A stretch of DNA of 64,000 bases from positions 19,443-83,442 of the forward strand of contig JBASRS010000005.1 in assembly GCA_049273945.1 (NCBI GenBank). Reading direction: 5' to 3'. The notes beneath the pieces are model-generated. The model was given only the letters and a program-made list of their open reading frames with translations. It was not told the origin of the DNA and searched no databases. Position numbers and translations under genes: made by a program. This DNA is from Acidiflorens sp049273945. GTDB lineage: Bacteria; Acidobacteriota; Terriglobia; Terriglobales; Acidobacteriaceae. Shown here piece by piece: positions 59,371 to 64,000 of this stretch (position 1 is the stretch's first letter; each line of letters starts with the position of its first letter).

Positions 59371-60662
59371 ACGAGATCATTCATCCCATCGAACCCGAAG
59401 AATTGATGGCCTACCTGGACGGGGAACTCTCAAGCGAGCGGGAAGCGGCGACGGTGGCCCATCTGGATGAGTGCGCGGAATGCACGAGCCTAGTTACCGA
59501 CCTGCGGAGCATTTCTCACACACTCAGGGCTTGGGAAGTCGGGCAGCCGAAGTCTCAGATCCCACAGGTAATCGCAAGCGCGCTCAGTGAGGACAAACCG
59601 GAACGGAGAAAAGTTGCTGGTGCCAACACGCTAACTCGGCGAGAGATTCTGGGGCTCCGCTGGCAGACCGCCGAGTGGATAGGAGCCTTGGCGGTCGTCT
59701 TCCTGGTTGTGGTCGGCACGGTGAGGTTTATGGGTCGTGACGCGAACAATGCGTTCTCGACGGTCTCGCAAGATAGCCGTCCGGTCGAACCGCCGCGCGC
59801 ACCAGCTAGAGAGTACAGTTCAAGGCCCGGTTCACAGCCGGAAGGGGAGCTTAGTGCCCGACTGGAAGACAAGATGTCGGTCGGGCTCATGCCGCCCCCG
59901 CCTCCTCCACCTGCAAAAGCCGGCGCGGATTCCAATCGGACTCCCCGGGGGAACGCGAACGTCCCAACCTCCAGCGGACCAATGATCATCCGTACGGCCC
60001 AACTCACCCTGATCACCAAAGAGTTCGACAGCGCGCGCTCCGCTATGGAGAGCATTCTGAAGCGGCATCGCGGCTATGTTGGGGAGTTGAAGGTCGGTGG
60101 CTCCGCCGGCAGCGGCCGCACGCTCAGCGCAACTCTGCGAGTGCCCGCAGACCAGTTGGACGCCAGCCTTGCAGAGCTCAAGACTCTCGGCCGGGTCGAA
60201 TCGGAGTCGCAAAGCGGCCAGGACGTGACCTCACAATATGTCGATCTTCAGGCACGGCTTGCCAACGCCCGGAACACTGAGCAGCGGCTCACGGACCTGC
60301 TTCGCCAGCGCACCGGGAAGCTGTCCGATGTACTGGAAGTGGAGCAGGAAGTCGATCGCGTCCGCGGTGAAATCGAGCAGATGGAAGCCGAAAGAAAGAA
60401 TATGTCGAACCAGGTCAGCTTCGCGACGCTGAACGCGACCATCACCGAAGACTACAAAGCCCAGCTGCAAGTCGTGCCGCCATCAACCTCGACCCGGCTC
60501 AGCAATGCGGCCGTCGCGGGATATAAGAGCATGGTGGATGGCGTCGTCAGCCTGGCGTTATTCCTGCTCGAGAATGGTCCAACTCTGATCTTGTGGGGCG
60601 TGATCCTTTTCTTTCCGGCGCGGCTGGTCTGGAAGAAGGTGCGACGGAGTTTCGCGAACTGA
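59367..60662 (+). CDS. Zinc-finger anti-sigma factor fused to DUF4349 domain
   Basis: A 431-residue transmembrane protein. Residues 1-60 form an anti-sigma domain with the zinc motif HLDECAECTSLV (HxxxCxxC). A transmembrane helix (WIGALAVVFLVVVGTVRFMG) lies near 110-130. Then comes a Pro-rich linker (PPPPPPPAK), and a periplasmic DUF4349 region (about 210-385) with a long coiled coil (DLLRQRTGKLSDVLEVEQEV, RVRGEIEQMEAERKNMSNQV) and a C-terminal helix (LILWGVILFFPARLVWKKV). It should hold the ECF factor inactive until an envelope signal is sensed. Start overlaps the sigma stop. Confidence 0.9.
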   Translation: MNEIIHPIEPEELMAYLDGELSSEREAATVAHLDECAECTSLVTDLRSISHTLRAWEVGQPKSQIPQVIASALSEDKPERRKVAGANTLTRREILGLRWQTAEWIGALAVVFLVVVGTVRFMGRDANNAFSTVSQDSRPVEPPRAPAREYSSRPGSQPEGELSARLEDKMSVGLMPPPPPPPAKAGADSNRTPRGNANVPTSSGPMIIRTAQLTLITKEFDSARSAMESILKRHRGYVGELKVGGSAGSGRTLSATLRVPADQLDASLAELKTLGRVESESQSGQDVTSQYVDLQARLANARNTEQRLTDLLRQRTGKLSDVLEVEQEVDRVRGEIEQMEAERKNMSNQVSFATLNATITEDYKAQLQVVPPSTSTRLSNAAVAGYKSMVDGVVSLALFLLENGPTLILWGVILFFPARLVWKKVRRSFAN

Positions 60663-60866
60663 TCGACCCGGCTCTGAGGAAAAACCCAAGCGTCAGTGCA
60701 AGAAAGACGAGAGATCGAGCTTACTCGTGCCCGCAAGTCAAAACAGTGGGGTGCCCGTCTCGATTCTACTTGACACGGTAGGCGACAAACAATTGTCTGG
60801 ATATCCTATCGGGCTTAACCATTCTATAAAAACACCACCAATCCTGTGCGAATCGACGAAAGGCGG

Positions 60867-60890
60867 CGGACAAGAGTGTCCGCCCCACAC
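60867..60890. repeat. Solo arm of the CGGACA/TGTCCG repeat family
   Basis: The 24-bp arm CGGACAAGAGTGTCCG followed by CCCCACAC matches the right arms at 29928 and 55335. It sits four bases from the uvrB stop codon, in the convergent gap between the DUF4349 gene and uvrB. No left arm is found nearby. Confidence 0.7.
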
Positions 60891-60894
60891 AACG

Positions 60895-62886
60895 CTAGGC
60901 AGACAGCAATTCCTTCGTCCGCAGCCCCTTGATCGTATCCCGTAGCTTCGCCGCTCTCTCGAATTCGAAGCGCTTGGCGCACTCGCGCATCTCGTTTTCG
61001 AGTTTTGCCAGGTAAGCGTCGAGTTCCTCCTGCGTTTTGAATTCGGGGACGCCCTCGTCTTCGGAGCTGGTCAGGTCGGTGTAGTCGGCGCCTACGATCG
61101 CGGCTAGCGTCATGTCGAGCGGGCGAATGATCGACTCGGGCGTGATCCCGTTCTCTTCGTTGTAAGCCTGCTGGATGGCGCGGCGGCGGTTGGTTTCGTC
61201 GAGCGCTTTCTTCATCGAGGCGGTCATCACGTCGGCATAGAGAATCGCGCGTCCATTCAGATTTCGGGCGCAGCGGCCGATGGTTTGGATCAGCGATCCC
61301 GCCGAGCGCAGAAAGCCTTCCTTGTCGGCATCGAGAATTGCGACCAGCGAAACTTCAGGCAAATCGAGTCCTTCACGCAGCAGGTTGATCCCGATCAGCA
61401 CGTCGAATTCGCCGCGGCGCAGGTCACGCAGGATCTTCACCCGCTCCAGCGTCTCGATCTCAGAATGCATGTAGCGGCACTTTACCCCCACTTCGCTGTA
61501 GTACTCAGCCAGATCCTCAGACATGCGCTTGGTGAGCGTCGTGACGAGTACGCGCTCGTTGATCTCGGCCCGGCGCCGGATTTCATGCAGCAGGTCATCG
61601 ATCTGTCCCTTCACGGGACGCATCTCGACCGGAGGATCAACCAGCCCCGTCGGCCGGATGATCTGCTCGACCACCACGCCAGCTGCCTTGGTCAGTTCAT
61701 ATGGCCCCGGAGTGGCGGAGACGTACACGATCTGGTTGGTGCGGTGCTCGAACTCCTCGAACGTGAGCGGGCGGTTGTCGAGCGCCGACGGCATGCGAAA
61801 CCCGTACTCGACCAGCGTCTGCTTGCGGGAGCGGTCGCCGTGATACATGCCGTGCAGTTGCGGCACCGTCTGGTGCGACTCGTCGATGAAGAGCATGAAG
61901 TCGCGCGGGAAATAGTCGAGCAGCGTGGGCGGCGGTTCGCCCGGCATGCGTCCGGTGAAATGGCGCGAGTAGTTCTCGATGCCGTGGCAGTAGCCCATCG
62001 CCTTGATCATTTCCAGGTCATACATCACGCGCTGATGAATGCGTTGCGATTCCACCGCGCGTCCCTGCTTCTCCAGTTCGACTTCCCACCACGCCAGTTC
62101 CTGTTTGATGGAAGCGACGGCGGAGGCGCGCGTCTCTTCTTTCATCACGTAGTGCGTTTTGGGATAAATCGGCAGCCGCATGTAGCGCTGCTTGACCGTG
62201 CCGAACAGGGGATCGATCTGCGACAGCGATTCGACCTCGTCGCCGAACATCTCGATGCGATACGCCATGTCGTCGTAAGTGGGATAGATTTCGATGACAT
62301 CGCCGCGCACGCGAAACGTGCCACGGCGAAACTCGCCCTCGGTCCGCTCGTAGAGAATTTCGACCAGCTTGCGGGTGATGTCCTGGCGTTTAATTTTTTG
62401 TCCTTTTTCAAGGAAGAGCAGCATGCCGTAATAGGCTTCCGGCGATCCCAGACCGTAGATGCAACTGACCGAGGCGACGATCAGGCAGTCGCGGCGCTCA
62501 AACAGCGATCGCGTCGCCGAGAGTCGCAGTTTGTCGAGTTCGTCATTAATAGTGGCTTCTTTCTCGATATAAAGGTCGGCGGCCGGGACGTAGGCTTCGG
62601 GCTGGTAGTAGTCGTAATAGGAGACGAAGTACTCGACCGCGTTCTGCGGAAAGAAGCTCTTGAACTCGTGGTAGAGCTGCGCCGCCAGGGTCTTGTTGTG
62701 GGCCATCACCAGGGTAGGGCGGTTCGCCGCCTCGATCACCTTGGCCATGGTGTAGGTCTTGCCCGAGCCGGTCACCCCCAGCAGAACCTGGTGCTGTTCG
62801 CGGTCGAAAACGCCCCGGGTGAGGCTCTCGATCGCCTTCCCTTGGTCGCCCTGGGGTTTGTAGGTGCTGGCTAGCTTGAAGTCCAC
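60895..62886 (-). CDS. uvrB: Excinuclease ABC subunit B
   Basis: A 663-residue UvrB, the damage-verifying helicase-like subunit of nucleotide excision repair. Visible: Walker A GVTGSGKTYTMAKVIEAANR, the beta-hairpin region YYDYYQPEAYVPAADLYIEK, DESHQTVPQLHGMYHGD, the helicase motifs LVTTLTKRMSEDLAEYYSEV and GINLLREGLDLPEVSLVAIL, QTIGRCARN, and a C-terminal UVR domain (YLAKLENEMRECAKRFEFER). The start is GTG 62886, with a perfect TATAAT ending six bases upstream and no Shine-Dalgarno site, suggesting a leaderless mRNA. No SOS box was recognised. Confidence 0.97.
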   Translation of the reverse strand: MDFKLASTYKPQGDQGKAIESLTRGVFDREQHQVLLGVTGSGKTYTMAKVIEAANRPTLVMAHNKTLAAQLYHEFKSFFPQNAVEYFVSYYDYYQPEAYVPAADLYIEKEATINDELDKLRLSATRSLFERRDCLIVASVSCIYGLGSPEAYYGMLLFLEKGQKIKRQDITRKLVEILYERTEGEFRRGTFRVRGDVIEIYPTYDDMAYRIEMFGDEVESLSQIDPLFGTVKQRYMRLPIYPKTHYVMKEETRASAVASIKQELAWWEVELEKQGRAVESQRIHQRVMYDLEMIKAMGYCHGIENYSRHFTGRMPGEPPPTLLDYFPRDFMLFIDESHQTVPQLHGMYHGDRSRKQTLVEYGFRMPSALDNRPLTFEEFEHRTNQIVYVSATPGPYELTKAAGVVVEQIIRPTGLVDPPVEMRPVKGQIDDLLHEIRRRAEINERVLVTTLTKRMSEDLAEYYSEVGVKCRYMHSEIETLERVKILRDLRRGEFDVLIGINLLREGLDLPEVSLVAILDADKEGFLRSAGSLIQTIGRCARNLNGRAILYADVMTASMKKALDETNRRRAIQQAYNEENGITPESIIRPLDMTLAAIVGADYTDLTSSEDEGVPEFKTQEELDAYLAKLENEMRECAKRFEFERAAKLRDTIKGLRTKELLSA

Positions 62887-62898
62887 TTCTGCATTATA
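62887..62898 (-). promoter_or_regulatory. Consensus -10 box placing the uvrB start at the transcript 5' end
   Basis: TATAAT occupies 62898-62893 on the minus strand, followed by six bases and the GTG start at 62886. Transcription initiated from it would begin at or within a base of the start codon. No good -35 hexamer lies 16-18 bp upstream. Confidence 0.55.
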
Positions 62899-63232
62899 GG
62901 GGCGCGGCGGAGATTCTCGATCCGCGCCCGCCCAACGGCAGTCTGTGTAATCATTCCCCGTCTGCCGGGAGCTCTTGGCACTTTTGTCCTAAGGTGTTTC
63001 GCTTAGGTCTGAGCAAAACTCTCCCCAACCCGCAGTTCAACTCGATGGAATCGCTTGTTTCACCGCAAAATATGCGGACTACGGAATTTCACATTTAGTT
63101 AACGGCTTTTTGTAGATTTGGCCGCGCGGATGCTGAAGCAAGTTCAAGACCCGAATTCCAGGTGCGCATCGGACCCTGAGTGCTGCCCAGCGCACGGGCG
63201 GCATCGCTTGCGCAGCCCGCGAGGTGCAGTGC
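62899..63232. other. Divergent intergenic region between uvrB and LuxR-type genes
   Basis: 334 bp with no coding signal. It has two small inverted repeats: CCTAAG (62988-62993) with CTTAGG (63002-63007), and CCGCA with TGCGG (63063-63077). Either could be a regulator site, but neither matches a known operator that I can name. Confidence 0.4.
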
Positions 63233-63586
63233 ATGGACGAGCAGCTCAACCGACTAGGGCACCGGGAGCGGCAGATCGTTGATCTTCTTCTCCAAGGGTG
63301 CGATAACTCCGAAATTGCGCGGGATCTGAACATCGCCGAGCGCACCGTGAAAGCGCACTTCAACCGTTTGTTTCTGCGTTTTGGTATCAAAGGCGGCATC
63401 AAGCGCGTGAAGCTCGCCACTATGCTCTACAGGAGACAGCTATGGTCGGAGAAACAGCCACCCCCCGCGGACCCAGCGAACGCGAACACGCCATCATCCA
63501 GCTCGTCGCCGAAGGCTGCAAGAACCGGGAAATTGCGGATTCCCTCGGCACTACCGAACACGTCATCAAGAATTATCTCCGCGTAA
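63233..63586 (+). CDS. Single-domain LuxR/GerE-type DNA-binding protein
   Basis: A 117-residue protein. Residues 5-65 form a LuxR-type helix-turn-helix (LGHRERQIVDLLLQGCDNSE, IARDLNIAERTVKAHFNRLF, LRFGIKGGIKRVKLATMLY). There is no receiver or sensor domain. After residue 70 the frame becomes low-complexity (Pro/Ala/Ser) because it overlaps the next gene for 145 bp. ATG 63233 is chosen, with GAGG eight bases upstream. The C-terminal tail may be non-functional or the result of lost stop. Confidence 0.78.
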   Translation: MDEQLNRLGHRERQIVDLLLQGCDNSEIARDLNIAERTVKAHFNRLFLRFGIKGGIKRVKLATMLYRRQLWSEKQPPPADPANANTPSSSSSPKAARTGKLRIPSALPNTSSRIISA

Positions 63587-63672
63587 TCTACGACAAGCTC
63601 GGCCTCTGGAACCGGGTCGAGCTGGCGCTCTGGTATGAAGCCCGGCAGTATGAACGGACATACCAAGCCTAA
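63442..63672 (+). CDS. Second single-domain LuxR/GerE-type DNA-binding protein
   Basis: A 76-residue protein that is almost entirely a LuxR-type helix-turn-helix: GPSEREHAIIQLVAEGCKNR, EIADSLGTTEHVIKNYLRVI, YDKLGLWNRVELALWYEARQ. It is about as short as such a domain can be, so it probably acts as a DNA-binding dimer or with a partner. AGGAG lies six bases before the ATG. It starts inside the preceding LuxR-type gene in another frame, so both could be expressed from one transcript with coupled translation. Confidence 0.85.
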   Translation: MVGETATPRGPSEREHAIIQLVAEGCKNREIADSLGTTEHVIKNYLRVIYDKLGLWNRVELALWYEARQYERTYQA

Positions 63673-63784
63673 GAGATAGTCAGTACCAACAATTGAGTCG
63701 AGCCAACAACGCAGGCACTGCAAACCAGTTGCCTGCATTTCTTTTTGCGGTGCGGTGTACAAGGCGGAGTCAGATCAGCGCGCG

Positions 63785-64000
63785 CTAGTCGCAGGCGGCG
63801 CGGCCGGCCGGTTCGAACTGGTCCAGTTGAGCTTCGCGTTGCGTCGTGACGCGGCCGCCGGGCGTCTTGCCGTACTCATCTTCATCGGCGCAGTAGTACA
63901 AGGCGGTCCGCGGGTCCACCCACACCTGAACGTTCGGATTCCCGCGGCGCGGCGGCGGTTCCGGCGCTTCCGCGAGCCCCAGGCTCACCAGCGCCTGCTC
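63785..64000 (-). CDS. C-terminal part of an unknown protein (5' end outside window)
   Basis: The last 71 residues of a protein that continues beyond the right edge. The segment GNPNVQVWVDPRTALYYCAD followed by YGKTPGGRVTTQREAQLDQF resembles a short domain seen at the C-termini of acidobacterial secreted or hypothetical proteins (N-V-x-V-W-V ... YYC ... YGKT). No function can be given. An ATG/GTG internal start near 63988 exists but the open frame extends to the edge. Confidence 0.6.
   Translation of the reverse strand, partial: EQALVSLGLAEAPEPPPRRGNPNVQVWVDPRTALYYCADEDEYGKTPGGRVTTQREAQLDQFEPAGRAACD

Noticed and set aside
61285..62874. 529-codon open frame opposite uvrB
   Set aside because: Antisense shadow of uvrB with no recognisable motifs and no ribosome site.

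Overview
The window looks like a chromosomal segment of an environmental Gram-negative bacterium, most likely an acidobacterium. The reasons are high GC, secreted proteins with Gloeo_Verruco-type and beta-propeller repeats, a winged-helix/TPR regulator, tandem one-domain LuxR proteins, and intergenic space packed with several families of short palindromic or short-period repeats. This assignment is an inference from gene content and style; no marker gene in the window settles it. No tRNA, rRNA, CRISPR array or prophage was seen.

Layout. 1-5.5 kb: start of proS, a small unknown protein, a secreted NTF2-like protein, a DinB protein, the tail of a dead PIN-domain gene, a secreted GH9 glycosidase, and a REP-associated tyrosine transposase (RAYT) enclosed by inverted REP hairpins. 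5.5-9.3 kb: rodZ-like, metK and ahcY (activated methyl cycle). 9.4-15.6 kb: a GAF-GGDEF diguanylate cyclase, then pyrG, kdsA, a potassium-channel gene and kpsF/kdsD on the minus strand, which is Kdo synthesis with its CTP supply. 15.8-24.1 kb: a Tat-exported isochorismatase-family hydrolase, a secreted unknown, a frameshifted GNAT gene, a RES-Xre toxin-antitoxin pair, a Sel1 protein, an AlaA-like aminotransferase, a TonB-type protein and an aldehyde dehydrogenase. 24.4-32.6 kb: a FecR protein followed by mreBCD, a DUF92 membrane protein, Ku, and a lipoprotein with YVTN-type repeats.

32.8-40.9 kb is a complete chemosensory operon on the minus strand, running tonB-like, mcp, cheW, cheR, cheA, cheB, cheY, cheX. 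Divergent from it lies a three-gene signalling operon (41.3-46.9 kb): a 1270-residue multi-GAF/PAS histidine kinase, a single-domain receiver, and an NtrC-type sigma-54 activator, joined by ATGA overlaps. Next come two convergent Gloeo_Verruco/IPT proteins with the decayed tail of a second NtrC-type gene between them, and a frameshifted winged-helix/TPR regulator. 53.2-55.2 kb is a three-gene operon of a PilZ-like protein, an unknown protein, and a receiver-like protein with a histidine-kinase dimerisation helix pair but no ATPase. The remainder holds a cytidine deaminase with a Tat-like leader, membrane and secreted proteins, an ECF sigma factor with a zinc-binding anti-sigma/DUF4349 protein, uvrB, and two overlapping LuxR-type genes.

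The most unusual material is in the non-coding DNA. There are heptanucleotide arrays at eight loci, two of them as mirrored pairs, and hairpins with a roughly 9-bp internal period placed just after minus-strand genes. There is also a REP/RAYT element with a probable miniature derivative, MITE-like inverted repeats, and a palindromic repeat that appears to have inserted in frame into kpsF. Three genes, including the RES-system antitoxin and uvrB, have a -10 box exactly six bases before the start codon, which predicts leaderless transcripts.
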